Assembly (NCBI GenBank): GCA_023091665.1
Contig: JALJCQ010000027.1
Location: 496,001-560,000, forward strand
From: Pythium myriotylum
Taxonomy: Eukaryota; Oomycota; Peronosporomycetes; Pythiales; Pythiaceae
Reading direction: 5' to 3'
Length of the DNA stretch: 64,000 bases
The number at the start of each line of letters is the position of its first letter. Position 1 is the stretch's first letter. This document shows positions 1 to 8,929 of this stretch, in pieces. The position numbers were made by a program, and so were the translations under genes. The notes beneath the pieces are model-generated. The model ran no database searches. It had not been told where the DNA came from and saw only the letters and a program-made list of their open reading frames with translations.

Positions 1-2
1 CG

Positions 3-614
3 CGCGCAATCGAACCGGATGACAATGTTCGAGAGCCCATACCAGAAATCCACGTCGTTCGAAATGCGCTTCGTCGAGCAACCCGAATTCTACGAAATTT
101 CGTCGTGTCTCGATGTATCTCAGCGGCAAGAGATCAGATTCTGAGAAAGCGAAACGCTGCCATCAGCATTCAGCGGATTGTAAGGAAGTTTCTTGCACGA
201 TGTGAAGTTTCGTCTCGCCGCCAGCTCCACCTGATCTCTCTCCGCAGTGAACTACAAACGCACTGGCAACATGCAGTTGGGGAACTCGTCTCCTCGTTGA
301 TGAGTTTCAGCAACATTCCGAAGAATGTCGAAGATAACCATCACAATTATGAGCACGATGAGGAAGACGACCTTGAGCTCTACGAAGATGATGATAATTT
401 GCTGTGTGAATCTGGACTCTCTTGGTCAGAAGTACTACCCACTCGTTGCGGCAAAATCCCCAGTGGATTGCGCTTGGATCTATCGCATGGTCCTGCCTCT
501 AGCAAGGCTCCTTCGCTTGGTTTATGGAAATGGTCTTGGGTCTCCGAGCGATGGGAACCGAACCGCGACGTATTTGACATCGTCGAAAACCCCGACGACC
601 ACGTCATACGCTGA
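3..614 (+). CDS. IQ-motif protein, 5' end cut off by window edge
   Basis: The reading frame is open from the first bases of the window to the TGA at 612-614, so this is the 3' part of a larger gene. The visible part is Arg-rich, then has one clear IQ motif (IQRIVRKFLAR, around 162-194), the usual calmodulin/myosin-light-chain binding signature. After that come an acidic stretch (around 340-410) and a Trp-rich end (LGLWKWSWVSERW). Further 3' exons are possible: the + strand from about 810 to 1028 reads openly, preceded by a CAG acceptor-like site. I could not fix a donor, so I stop at 614. No catalytic domain is visible and the gene could be any IQ-containing cytoskeletal or axonemal protein. 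Confidence 0.5.
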   Translation, partial: RAIEPDDNVREPIPEIHVVRNALRRATRILRNFVVSRCISAARDQILRKRNAAISIQRIVRKFLARCEVSSRRQLHLISLRSELQTHWQHAVGELVSSLMSFSNIPKNVEDNHHNYEHDEEDDLELYEDDDNLLCESGLSWSEVLPTRCGKIPSGLRLDLSHGPASSKAPSLGLWKWSWVSERWEPNRDVFDIVENPDDHVIR

Positions 615-1284
615 GTAAACTCCGGTTACATTACATCGAAGTGAAATGGTGCTGAGAAGTCACTCAAGGCCTTTTCGTGGGAGTTCGACGTGGTACATTC
701 GCGCTTCTCTACGGTTATGATGGCAACACAAAAGAATTCGTGACGTTGTGCTGTTCGGCGAGGCAAGCTGAAGAAACAGAGTGAGCACGGCAGTATGCAG
801 TGAACCCAGCATACATCCTGCTTTGGCCAAGACCAAGCCGTGGTCCACGGCTTTGTTGAGTACACCCTGGCCTTTCCAGAAACCTTGAGGCGAGCAAGCT
901 GGACGTCCAACCTGCAAGACGGTACCCGACCGGTGATGATGACACATTGTTTTGAGAGCGAAGACGATAAGAACTCACCCCAACTTCGCAGCAAGTTTGA
1001 TTGTGGCCTTCAAGTCGAACTTCATTGACGTGCCAAGCGAATCGCGACCAGAATTGACCTTCCGCACAGCCCCGGGAGTCGGCTAAAGAACTGTGGAACC
1101 AGTCTGCGTGCCGACTTAGTTGCGTTGAGCTTAACTCGGCGCGTAGCCGGTAGTGACTTTCTCACGAGTTCTTCCTCAGCTCTTCCAAAGTCACGCGCAC
1201 CTGCTCGTTCACGGCATACACCAACAGATCTCGAAACTTCATAGTCATACCGCATCGTCGAATTACTCGCTTCTCTCTACTTTC
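615..1284. other. Intergenic stretch, no convincing gene
   Basis: Short overlapping frames occur on both strands but none resembles a known family. The open frame at about 810-1028 (+) may be a terminal exon of the preceding IQ gene. Nothing else is recognised. Confidence 0.4.
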
Positions 1285-2184
1285 TCACTCGTCATCGTCG
1301 TCCTCTTCCTCCTCCTTTTGCTCTTCCTCTTCCTCCTGGTCGTCGTCTTCCTCATCATCGCTATTCCCCTCCTCCTCCTCTTCCTCTTTTGTCTCTTCCT
1401 CCTTCTCTTGACTGCTTTTCTTCTTTCGAAGCTCCTCCATCTTCTCTACTAGGTTCGCCTTCTCTTCTCCATCTCCCACCAACTCGATGAGTTCCTCGTA
1501 GAACTCGACCACCTCGTCGTCCTCCTCGATCGCTCGCTTGAGACTCACGATGGCGCCGGGAACGTCCTCCTTCGCCAGCAGCATCGTCGCGAGATTAAAG
1601 TGCAAGTTCGCGTTGTTCGGGAACTTGGCTGCGGCCTCTTGGTACACTCGCACGGCGGCGTCCACGTCGCCCTTCTCGACGCCTTCCACGTTCGCGATGG
1701 CCGCGAGTGCCATGCCGTACGTGCGTCGCGCATCCTCGTCTCCTGCTTCCTGCGCGAGATCCTTCTCGGCGAGGCTTTTCGCCTTGTGGTAGCTCGCCAG
1801 CGCAGTCTCCGCGTCCTCGGCGGCTGCCTGCGCCATGCCGAGCCGCAACCAGAGCGACGCGTCCGTCGCGGCCTCGCTCAGGTCGCTCGCCGCCGCGTAG
1901 TGCTTGAGCGCCTCGCCCTGGTCGCCGACCTCCGCGCACGCATCCGCGAGCTGGCAGCGCGCGCCGTAGTGGCGCGGCTCGAGTTCCACGGCGCGCGCAA
2001 AGGCCTCGACGGCCGACTCGTGCGCGCCCAGCTGCTGGAACGCGAGTCCGACCGAGAGCGCGTCCGCGAAGCCGAGCGTCGACGCGTCGACGTCCTCTCC
2101 GTCTCCGTCGTCCTGGGGCTTCTGCTTCTTCGTCGTGGACGCACCCGAGGGCGAGGTGGAGGTGGCTGGTCGCTTCTTGCCCAT
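1285..2184 (-). CDS. TPR-repeat protein with long acidic tail
   Basis: 299 residues, starting at the ATG read from 2184 (MGKKRPATS); an earlier in-frame ATG at 2253 would add 23 weak residues. The N-terminus is basic and low-complexity (nuclear-signal-like GKKRP, KKQK). Residues about 40-230 form tetratricopeptide helices (for example AVEAFARAVELEPRHYGAR and AVRVYQEAAAKFPNNANLH). The last roughly 50 residues are almost all Glu/Asp. TPR domains bind partner proteins, and an acidic tail suggests a chaperone for basic clients such as histones or ribosomal proteins. Yeast Acl4 has a comparable TPR-plus-acidic layout, but the specific client is inference. The gene is intronless and on the same strand as the bZIP-like gene upstream. 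Confidence 0.75.
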   Translation of the reverse strand: MGKKRPATSTSPSGASTTKKQKPQDDGDGEDVDASTLGFADALSVGLAFQQLGAHESAVEAFARAVELEPRHYGARCQLADACAEVGDQGEALKHYAAASDLSEAATDASLWLRLGMAQAAAEDAETALASYHKAKSLAEKDLAQEAGDEDARRTYGMALAAIANVEGVEKGDVDAAVRVYQEAAAKFPNNANLHFNLATMLLAKEDVPGAIVSLKRAIEEDDEVVEFYEELIELVGDGEEKANLVEKMEELRKKKSSQEKEEETKEEEEEEGNSDDEEDDDQEEEEEQKEEEEDDDDE

Positions 2185-2597
2185 GGTGTGTGTCTGTATG
2201 GATTTGGGAGCAATGGTGAGGGGAAACGAGGAAAGACGTGGATTTTCATCCAATGGGATTTGATAGAGTTGAGGATTTGAACGAATAGGATGGAAGAGTG
2301 ACGGCTGGATGGTGAGATTTCACGTTTCAAGATACGACTTTAATTGTGGAAATTTGGGAATGAGAGCGCGGACGAGTATGCACCCGCTTGATGCTTCTGC
2401 TCTTCGTACGTCGTGCTCGCGAGGTGTTCTGCTCGGCGAGGCGATTCTCTTTCCTCGTGTGACGAGACGTTCAATGAGAAGTGGAGGAATGCGCTGACGA
2501 CACAATGCGGCGACTATCAAAGGTCTCTCTCTCTCTCTCTCTCTTCGACTCGTGTTGACACATAGTGCAACTTGACTCAGCACCTGTAACTTCCACA
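2185..2597. other. Intergenic region with CT microsatellite
   Basis: Lies between two minus-strand genes and should hold the TPR gene promoter. A (CT)n run sits at about 2524-2543, close to the 3' end of the bZIP-like gene. No gene is seen. Confidence 0.5.
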
Positions 2598-3518
2598 TCA
2601 GACACTGACCATCGTCTGCTCGAGGTCGCCGATGAGGCTCTGCACGGTGATCAGCGCGCCGTTCATGAGGCGCGCGAGGTCGCGCGTGTCGCGCAGCAGG
2701 CGTCCAAAGGCCGCGACAAAGTCGCTGTCGTCGTCGTAGCGGAGGATCTTGGCGTCTTCGTTGAACATGAACGTCACGCGCGAGTCGCACTCGAGCTTCT
2801 TGCCGATGATCTTCTGCACGAGGAACGGGTCGCTTCGGATGTGTGGGAAGAGCTCCTCGATCGTGCGCTGGGTGATAAAGACGCTGTAGCTGCACTCGAT
2901 CTGCAGAATCGGCGTTGCCTCCATGGCCATCGCGTGGATCGAGCGCAGGCGGTAGTCGCGCAGCGCAAAGTACTCGGCGTAGCGTCGCCACTGCTCCACG
3001 AGCGCGTCGATGCCGCGCATCTGCGCGCACATGAGCACGTCTCGGTGCGCCACGGCGCGCAGGAACGCCTCGTGCTGGTTCGCCTGCGGTCCGTTCTCGA
3101 AGCCGTCGCGGAACATGCGAAAGTACTCGCTCGTCACGCGGAATGCAGCGTCGCGCGTCGCGATCGCGCGGTAGCGTGCCCGCGTCTCGAGCGCGCGCTT
3201 GTACTCGGCGAGCCGTTGCACCTGCTGCCGCACGTCCTGGAGCTCCCACTCGAGGCGCTCGGCGTCTTTGTCGTCGCGCTTCGGAAATGGGCGGCGGCCG
3301 CGAGAGAGCGCCGCGAGGTACTCGCCCGCGTGCGTGCGCGAGGTCGTCGCGAGTGGCGCGTCGTCGTCGTCGTCGGTCGACGGCGCGCGGAAGGCGAAGG
3401 CGATCTCGCTGGCGAGCGTGCCGAGTGCACGGCGGCGAGGGAGGCCACCCACGGACTCGCCCTGCCAGGACCGACTCCATGGTCGCTTGCGGGTCGAGGC
3501 CATATTCGTGGAAGACAT
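2598..3518 (-). CDS. Oomycete bZIP-type transcription-factor-like protein lacking a visible basic region
   Basis: 306 residues from the ATG at 3518 (MSSTNMAST); a second ATG at 3503 is possible. A leucine-zipper-like coiled coil (ERLEWELQDVRQQVQRLAEY) is followed by the C-terminal domain seen in many oomycete bZIP factors: SEYFRMFRDGF, then ALVEQWRRYAEYF, then RTIEELFPHI, ending DLARLMNGALI. The segment before the zipper (SRGRRPFPKRDDKDA) does not match the N-x7-R/K DNA-contact signature of a bZIP basic region. The protein may therefore dimerise without normal DNA binding, or belong to a related zipper family. The family call rests on remembered domain pattern, not a search. Confidence 0.6.
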   Translation of the reverse strand: MSSTNMASTRKRPWSRSWQGESVGGLPRRRALGTLASEIAFAFRAPSTDDDDDAPLATTSRTHAGEYLAALSRGRRPFPKRDDKDAERLEWELQDVRQQVQRLAEYKRALETRARYRAIATRDAAFRVTSEYFRMFRDGFENGPQANQHEAFLRAVAHRDVLMCAQMRGIDALVEQWRRYAEYFALRDYRLRSIHAMAMEATPILQIECSYSVFITQRTIEELFPHIRSDPFLVQKIIGKKLECDSRVTFMFNEDAKILRYDDDSDFVAAFGRLLRDTRDLARLMNGALITVQSLIGDLEQTMVSV

Positions 3519-4071
3519 GGGGGCGTCTTCCGGGACGACTAACCCCACAACTCGCAGTGGTCTAAAGTGCGGTCTAAAAAACGGCTCGATAGGTAGGGTT
3601 CGAACCACAACGAGAGAGAACGGCCAGCGGAGGTTACGTTGCAGAGTACCCGTCGTGCCCTGTCAACAATTGCAGGTACGAAGTAACCTGAACTCCTGTG
3701 GAAGGAAGTATGCTGATACAGAGGGAATTGCGACGCGTGAGAATCTGCGACGTGTGCGAGAGAGAAGGGGTACACGAGAGGGTACAGTCCGCCAGCTGTA
3801 CTTTCTCGCCGATCCATTCATTCATTCAATTCACCACAAGAATCAGCCGGACGTGGTGTTTGGGCATTCACGGGGGAGAGAAGTGGGTGAGATGGATGTG
3901 TCCTGAACTAGCACAAGAGCTCCTCCCCCCTCTCACACAACACCGGACGCGCCCCCTCACTCCCCATCTCGACAACACTCCAAGCAACCGTACGTAACCC
4001 CACCGCGAGCCCCTCTCATGTGACGTGGCACGTTCTCACGTGTTCGACTCTTCTCGTTCGGCGATCTCTAG
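3519..4071. promoter_or_regulatory. Divergent promoter region between bZIP-like gene and aminotransferase 1, with likely 5'UTR intron
   Basis: Two GGTCTAA motifs (3559-3565 and 3571-3577) lie 41-60 bases upstream of the bZIP-like ATG. On the other side, the run CCATTCATTCATTCAATTC near 3810-3830 resembles the oomycete initiator (YCATTY type). A GTACGT donor at 3990 and a CTAG acceptor ending at 4071, directly before the aminotransferase ATG, suggest an 82-nt 5'UTR intron. The same arrangement recurs upstream of the paralogue at 7577. Confidence 0.45.
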
Positions 4072-5298
4072 ATGACTAAGGCCGTGCTCTGTATGAACCC
4101 CGGGCCGATCGAGTTCGAGCCGCGCGTGCTCAAGCAGTTTGCGCATGAAGGCATTTCCCACGTGGACAAGCACGTGATTGAGGTGTTTGGGCAGTGTCTC
4201 GAGAAGATGCGCAAGGTGTTTTTGGCGGCCGACGGCCAGCCGATCCTTGTTACTGGCTCAGGCACGCTCGGCTGGGACATGGTGGGCGGGAATCTCTTGA
4301 ACCACGGTGACCACGTACTGATGGTGAACACGGGATACTTCGGCGATCACTTCGGCGAGTGCTTGGAGCGATACGGCGCGACTGTGACGCATGTCAGGGC
4401 ATCAGCGGTTGGTGCCCAGCCCAGTGTGGGGGATGTGACCAAGATCTTGCAGCAGGAGACGCAGTTCAAGCTCGTCACGATCACCCATGTAGACACGTCG
4501 ACGGGTGTGTTGGCGAAGGTGAAGGAACTGACGGCGGCCGTGCGCAAGGTGCAGCCTGATGCAGTGGTGGTGGTGGATAGCGTGTGCGCGTTGGGTGGGG
4601 AAGAGCTGCGTATGAAGGAGTGGGACGTGGATGTGGTGTTGACGGGGTCGCAGAAGTGTGTGGGCGTGCCGGCGGGCCTGAGCCTCATGGTCGTGCGTCC
4701 GCGAGCGCTAGATGCGTTTGAGAAGCGGAGAGGTTCTGGAGCGTATTACGTCGATTGGAAGAATTGGCTTCCTGTAATGAAGAGCTACGAGGCCCGTCAG
4801 CCGAGCTATTTCGCGACGCCCTCGGTGAACCACTTGTTCGCTCTGAATGAAGGCTTGACGATTCTTCTTGAGAACGGCGGCATGGAGAAGCGATTTGTGG
4901 AGCACCGTTTGATCGGTGATGCCATGAAGGAGGCGATCAAAGCGATTGGCTGCTCCCTTGTGACAGTAGAAGGCTCGGGAGCTCACACTCTTACCTGCGT
5001 CCGTTATCCTCCAGGGGTTGAAGCAACAAAGTTCCTCCCAACTGTGGTAAAGTACGGCGTCTCGCTCTCGGGCGGGCTGCATAAGGAGATCAAGACCCAA
5101 TATTTCCGAATTGGCCACATGGGCCCCAGCTCTCGGCGGCTTGACCACGTGTTGAGAACCGTCCAGGCAATTGAGAGGGCGATGATCGAGTGCGGTCACA
5201 AGGTGGAAAACAAAGGCAAGGCCGCCGCCATCGTTCTCGCGCTCAGAGACAAGGGTATTCCGGAAACAGTGAACGAAGAGGTTATCTCGCGCTTGTAA
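4072..5298 (+). CDS. Alanine/serine-glyoxylate aminotransferase 1, class V PLP enzyme with C-terminal SRL
   Basis: 408 residues with the full fold-type I class V aminotransferase layout: MNPGPIEF at the N-terminus (substrate loop), GSGTLGWDM (cofactor phosphate region), VVVVDSVCALGGEEL, and TGSQKCVGVPAGL, whose Lys is the expected Schiff-base residue. The family transfers the amino group of Ala or Ser to glyoxylate. The last three residues, SRL, fit the type 1 peroxisomal targeting signal, which suits glyoxylate handling in peroxisomes. The start is fixed by TAG immediately before the ATG. The gene ends 32 bases from the convergent IFT74 stop. Long tracts are nearly identical to the paralogue at 7577-8896 (see findings). 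Exact substrate preference cannot be read from sequence. Confidence 0.88.
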   Translation: MTKAVLCMNPGPIEFEPRVLKQFAHEGISHVDKHVIEVFGQCLEKMRKVFLAADGQPILVTGSGTLGWDMVGGNLLNHGDHVLMVNTGYFGDHFGECLERYGATVTHVRASAVGAQPSVGDVTKILQQETQFKLVTITHVDTSTGVLAKVKELTAAVRKVQPDAVVVVDSVCALGGEELRMKEWDVDVVLTGSQKCVGVPAGLSLMVVRPRALDAFEKRRGSGAYYVDWKNWLPVMKSYEARQPSYFATPSVNHLFALNEGLTILLENGGMEKRFVEHRLIGDAMKEAIKAIGCSLVTVEGSGAHTLTCVRYPPGVEATKFLPTVVKYGVSLSGGLHKEIKTQYFRIGHMGPSSRRLDHVLRTVQAIERAMIECGHKVENKGKAAAIVLALRDKGIPETVNEEVISRL

Positions 5299-5330
5299 AT
5301 GCAATCAAATTCACGAATTACTACTCTCGA

Positions 5331-7187
5331 CTAGAGATTGTTCAGCATGCCTTGCTGTTTGACACGAAGTGCATTCAGCTCTTGGAGAGTCTTGAGACAG
5401 TCTTGCTTGACGTGCTCGTAGTTGATCTCGCGGGACTTGGTGTCAATGTACTCTTTCAAGTGGAAGATGTTTTGCTCGTGGTGACGCAGTTTTTGCTCCA
5501 GTGCATCGAGACTCTTGGCTGTGTCGTGGTTTGCAGTTTCTTGCTTGAGATTCTCCAGCTGGAGGCTGAGCGCATTAACCTGTTGCTTCATGGCATCGCG
5601 GCGACGAATGTACTGCTGCTTCATGCGCTGTAGATACTGCTTGGTTTGTGTGTGGGTTTCTTTGAGCTCGTCAATCTTACCGAATTCTGCCATATCACTT
5701 GTCATGGTATCCATTTTCTGCAACAAGGAGCTAAGTTCAAGGGAGATTTTTGTGTCCAGCGTGTTCACTTTGTCCAGTTCGGCCTGGCGTTTTTGCAACT
5801 CCATTGTGAGTCGTTGTTTGGTCGTAACAGAAGACTCAAGTTGACGTTCTTTAAAGGTCAGGTCGCTTCGCATCTCTTCGAGGTTGGTAGCGTTTGCGCC
5901 GGGGAGAATTTTGTCCTCTTTTGCGATCGTCGAAGAAATGTGTTCAAGCAACTTGATGATCATAAGCTGGGACTCGCGCTGGGCCTTGAGCTCCTCCTCT
6001 TTCTTCGCTGGAAATGACTCGAGAAATGCCGTCATTTCCTGGTCCTTCTGGAAGAGCTGGTCATACTTTTGTGCGGGATCCCCGTCTTTTCCGGCTCCGT
6101 TTGTACGTTCCTCTAGGTCGTTTCGAAGTTCTGCGAGCGTCTTGCGGAGTTCCTGGCGCTCATCTTCCTCTGATTGGATAACCTTCTCGATCGTCTCCAT
6201 TTTGGCCTTATCGTCTTTTACCTTTGCAAGCAGTACAGCGCGAGCTTCGTTCGGATCCATCATAGCTGTGCGAGCTTCCTCTTGTGCTGCCTCACGGTCT
6301 TTCTGGAGCTTGCGAGCTTGCTTCTCGAGCATGTCGTACTCCTCACGGTATCGCTCAGAGCTGAGCTCAGCCTCCTTCTGATGGATCGCATGCATCAGCA
6401 TCTCGAGTTCTTGAGATCGAGCTTCAATCTCAATCTCGGTCTGGTGGTGCTCCTCCAGCATCTCTTTGTACCGCTGTAGCTTCTGCGGGGCGAGCTGGTT
6501 GATCTTATCCTGATGCTTCATATGAATTTCATTCATCTCATTCTCCATGCGCCGAACAGCTGCCTCCTGCTCCTGACGCATGATGAATATGCGGTCAACC
6601 TCTTCTGCCTCTTTGCCGTTGCGGTGACGCAGCTGCTCTTGCACTTGGCGGATTTCTTGCGGATCCGTGGCACTTCTGAGCTTGTCCATCGCGAGGTTAT
6701 AGTCGGCCAGCTGCCCTTCCAGATCACGAACCTCGCCAGCGAGCGACTCGTACTTCCGCTCCAGCTGCGCATACTGGCTTTTATCCTTGGCGTCTTGTTC
6801 GATTTCCTTGTGGAGTTTCTCGATCTCTGATGTGATTTCATTCGTCTTGGCATGGAGCTTGCCCATGAAAAACGACGCGTCCTGGACTTGACGACCCGGT
6901 CCAGCCGTCCCAACGCGCATCCCCATCATACCTTGTTGCGTCACTGGACGGTCCGACACATTCACCTCTGTGTTTAAGCTAATACCAAAACCTGCGGTCT
7001 GCCCAGGCGTTGCAGGCACGGCCTGCCCCGTGCCGAGACGTCCCGTGAGTGGCCTCCCAGCCGACGAGCCGAGCGCCGTACGCTGCCCCGTACCAGGCCT
7101 CACGATAGGATTCAGCCCCTGCCCCGTTCCTGGACGCATGCCCGTCCCTGGGCGCTCGCCAGAACTCGTTCCTGGACGTCCCGACAT
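5331..7187 (-). CDS. IFT74: Intraflagellar transport protein 74
   Basis: 618 residues from the ATG at 7187 (MSGRPGTSSGERPGTG); an upstream in-frame ATG at 7328 is unlikely, as the extra residues lie before the typical IFT74 N-terminus. The first roughly 100 residues are the basic Gly/Thr/Arg/Pro-rich segment with repeated RPGTG units characteristic of IFT74/72. In known systems this segment works with IFT81 to bind tubulin cargo. The rest is almost continuous coiled coil, matching the family's length of about 600 residues. IFT-B proteins build and maintain cilia and flagella, so the organism most likely makes flagellated zoospores. The gene is wedged between two aminotransferase paralogues: convergent with the first and divergent from the second. 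Confidence 0.92.
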   Translation of the reverse strand: MSGRPGTSSGERPGTGMRPGTGQGLNPIVRPGTGQRTALGSSAGRPLTGRLGTGQAVPATPGQTAGFGISLNTEVNVSDRPVTQQGMMGMRVGTAGPGRQVQDASFFMGKLHAKTNEITSEIEKLHKEIEQDAKDKSQYAQLERKYESLAGEVRDLEGQLADYNLAMDKLRSATDPQEIRQVQEQLRHRNGKEAEEVDRIFIMRQEQEAAVRRMENEMNEIHMKHQDKINQLAPQKLQRYKEMLEEHHQTEIEIEARSQELEMLMHAIHQKEAELSSERYREEYDMLEKQARKLQKDREAAQEEARTAMMDPNEARAVLLAKVKDDKAKMETIEKVIQSEEDERQELRKTLAELRNDLEERTNGAGKDGDPAQKYDQLFQKDQEMTAFLESFPAKKEEELKAQRESQLMIIKLLEHISSTIAKEDKILPGANATNLEEMRSDLTFKERQLESSVTTKQRLTMELQKRQAELDKVNTLDTKISLELSSLLQKMDTMTSDMAEFGKIDELKETHTQTKQYLQRMKQQYIRRRDAMKQQVNALSLQLENLKQETANHDTAKSLDALEQKLRHHEQNIFHLKEYIDTKSREINYEHVKQDCLKTLQELNALRVKQQGMLNNL

Positions 7188-7576
7188 CGCTTTGCTCCTC
7201 TGCTCCAGTTCTCTCAATGGCGCTCGTTGTTGGCGACCTTTCAAGATCTCGTTCACACGTCGCAGGTTACTGCCATCCTCTCTATGTCGATTAGCAGATT
7301 TGCAAGGGAATCGAAAATGAATTGCCAAATGAATCGTACGAATCGTCTCGGGAGACAGAGATCCGCAACTTCACTTCGGCATCTTTCACCACCAGAACCC
7401 GTTGTGGTGAGAAGCGACGACCAAGAGAAAAAGCAGCCACTACCGCTCTTCGCGCCGCGATTGCTCCGCCCACAAGGTACGTACGCGGCTGCAACACGGC
7501 GCATCGTGCGCGCGAGACGGAGACGCGTCTCCTCGTGTCGCTCCCGTGCTGATCCGATGCGTATTGCGATCGCTAG
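7188..7576. promoter_or_regulatory. Bidirectional promoter IFT74 / aminotransferase 2, with likely 5'UTR intron
   Basis: About 390 bases separate the divergent start codons. A strong AAG/GTACGTACG donor at 7477 and GATCGCTAG at 7568-7576, directly before the ATG, mark a probable 100-nt intron in the 5' leader. The preceding frame has no in-frame ATG, so the first exon appears non-coding. Confidence 0.45.
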
Positions 7577-8896
7577 ATGACCAAGACCGTGCTCTGTATG
7601 AACCCCGGGCCGATCGAGTTCGAGCCGCGCGTGCTCAAGCAGTTTGCGCATGAAGGCATTTCCCACGTGGACAAGCACGTGATTGAGGTGTTTGGGCAGT
7701 GTCTCGAGAAGATGCGCAAGGTGTTTTTGGCGGCCGACGGCCAGCCGATCGTCGTGGCCGGCTCGGGCACGCTCGGCTGGGACATGGTCGGTGCGAATCT
7801 GATCAACCACGGCGACCACGCGCTCGTGATCAACACGGGGTACTTTGGTGACCATTTTGGGGAGTGTCTGCTGCAGTACGGCGCGAACGTGACCCATGTC
7901 AAGTCGTCGACGATTGGTTCTCAGCCCAGTGTGGAGGATGTGACCAAGATCTTGCAGCAAGAGACGCAGTTCAAGCTCGTCACGATCACCCATGTAGACA
8001 CGTCGACGGGTGTGTTGGCGAAGGTGAAGGAACTGACGGCGGCCGTGCGCAAGGCGCAGCCTGATGCAGTGGTGGTGGTGGATAGCGTGTGCGCGTTGGG
8101 TGGCGAGGAGCTGCGTATGAAGGAGTGGGACGTGGATGTGGTGTTGACGGGGTCGCAGAAGTGTGTGGGCGTGCCGGCGGGTCTGAGCCTCATGGTCGTG
8201 CGTCCACGCGCGTTGCAGCAGTTCGAGAAGAACAAGCAGTCGCGCAAGTACTATGTCGACTGGAAGAACTGGCTGCCGATCATGAAGAACTACGAGGCCC
8301 GTCAGCCGAGCTATTTCGCGACGCCCTCGGTGAACCACTTGTTCGCTCTGAATGAAGGCTTGACGATTCTTCTTGAGAACGGCGGCATGGAGAAGCGATT
8401 CTTGGAGCACCGTTTGATCGGCGACGCTGTGAAGGAGGCGATGAAGGCGCTTGGCTGCTCGCTGGTCACCGTGGAAGGCTCGGGCGCGCACACGCTCAGC
8501 TGCGTTCGATACCCTAAGGGCGTCGGCGCCGCCGACTTCCTGCCGAAGGTTGTCAAGCGTGGCGTTTCGCTGGCTGGAGGTCTGCACAAGGACATCAAGA
8601 CGCAGTACTTCCGTATCGGCCACATGGGCCCGAGCACGCGTCGCCTCGACCACGTCATCAAGCTTGTGCAGGCAATCGAAGGTGCGCTGGCAGAATGCGG
8701 TCACCAGATTCCGGAGATGGGCAAGGCAGTTAAGATCATCAAGGAGCTGGCCAAGACCATTCCGGTGAAGCCGTGCTCGGGCTCTGAGAAGGTATACCAC
8801 GGCTGCCCTGTGCCGGCACGATGCCAGGTCTACACGGTCGTGAGTCTCATCTCCGCGGTGGCTGCTGGTTTCCTGCTTGCCAAGCTGAAGAAGTAA
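7577..8896 (+). CDS. Alanine/serine-glyoxylate aminotransferase 2, tail-anchored paralogue
   Basis: 439 residues. It has the same class V aminotransferase core as the gene at 4072, including TGSQKCVGVPAGL with the PLP lysine, and the same ATG context after TAG. It lacks the SRL ending. Instead it carries an extra segment with Cys residues (KPCSGSEKVYHGCPVPARC) and a single hydrophobic C-terminal helix (VVSLISAVAAGFLLA) followed by KLKK, the shape of a tail anchor inserted into the peroxisomal, ER or mitochondrial outer membrane. Codon bias is slightly stronger for G/C-ending codons than in the first copy outside the shared tracts. The two enzymes plausibly do the same reaction in different places (inference). 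Confidence 0.87.
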   Translation: MTKTVLCMNPGPIEFEPRVLKQFAHEGISHVDKHVIEVFGQCLEKMRKVFLAADGQPIVVAGSGTLGWDMVGANLINHGDHALVINTGYFGDHFGECLLQYGANVTHVKSSTIGSQPSVEDVTKILQQETQFKLVTITHVDTSTGVLAKVKELTAAVRKAQPDAVVVVDSVCALGGEELRMKEWDVDVVLTGSQKCVGVPAGLSLMVVRPRALQQFEKNKQSRKYYVDWKNWLPIMKNYEARQPSYFATPSVNHLFALNEGLTILLENGGMEKRFLEHRLIGDAVKEAMKALGCSLVTVEGSGAHTLSCVRYPKGVGAADFLPKVVKRGVSLAGGLHKDIKTQYFRIGHMGPSTRRLDHVIKLVQAIEGALAECGHQIPEMGKAVKIIKELAKTIPVKPCSGSEKVYHGCPVPARCQVYTVVSLISAVAAGFLLAKLKK

Positions 8897-8929
8897 GATC
8901 AGGACCGATTGCCATCCGGATTTGACCGA

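Noticed and set aside
3590..3620. GGTTCGAACC resembling a tRNA T-arm
   Set aside because: It is a simple 10-base palindrome with no pairing acceptor, D or anticodon arms around it.
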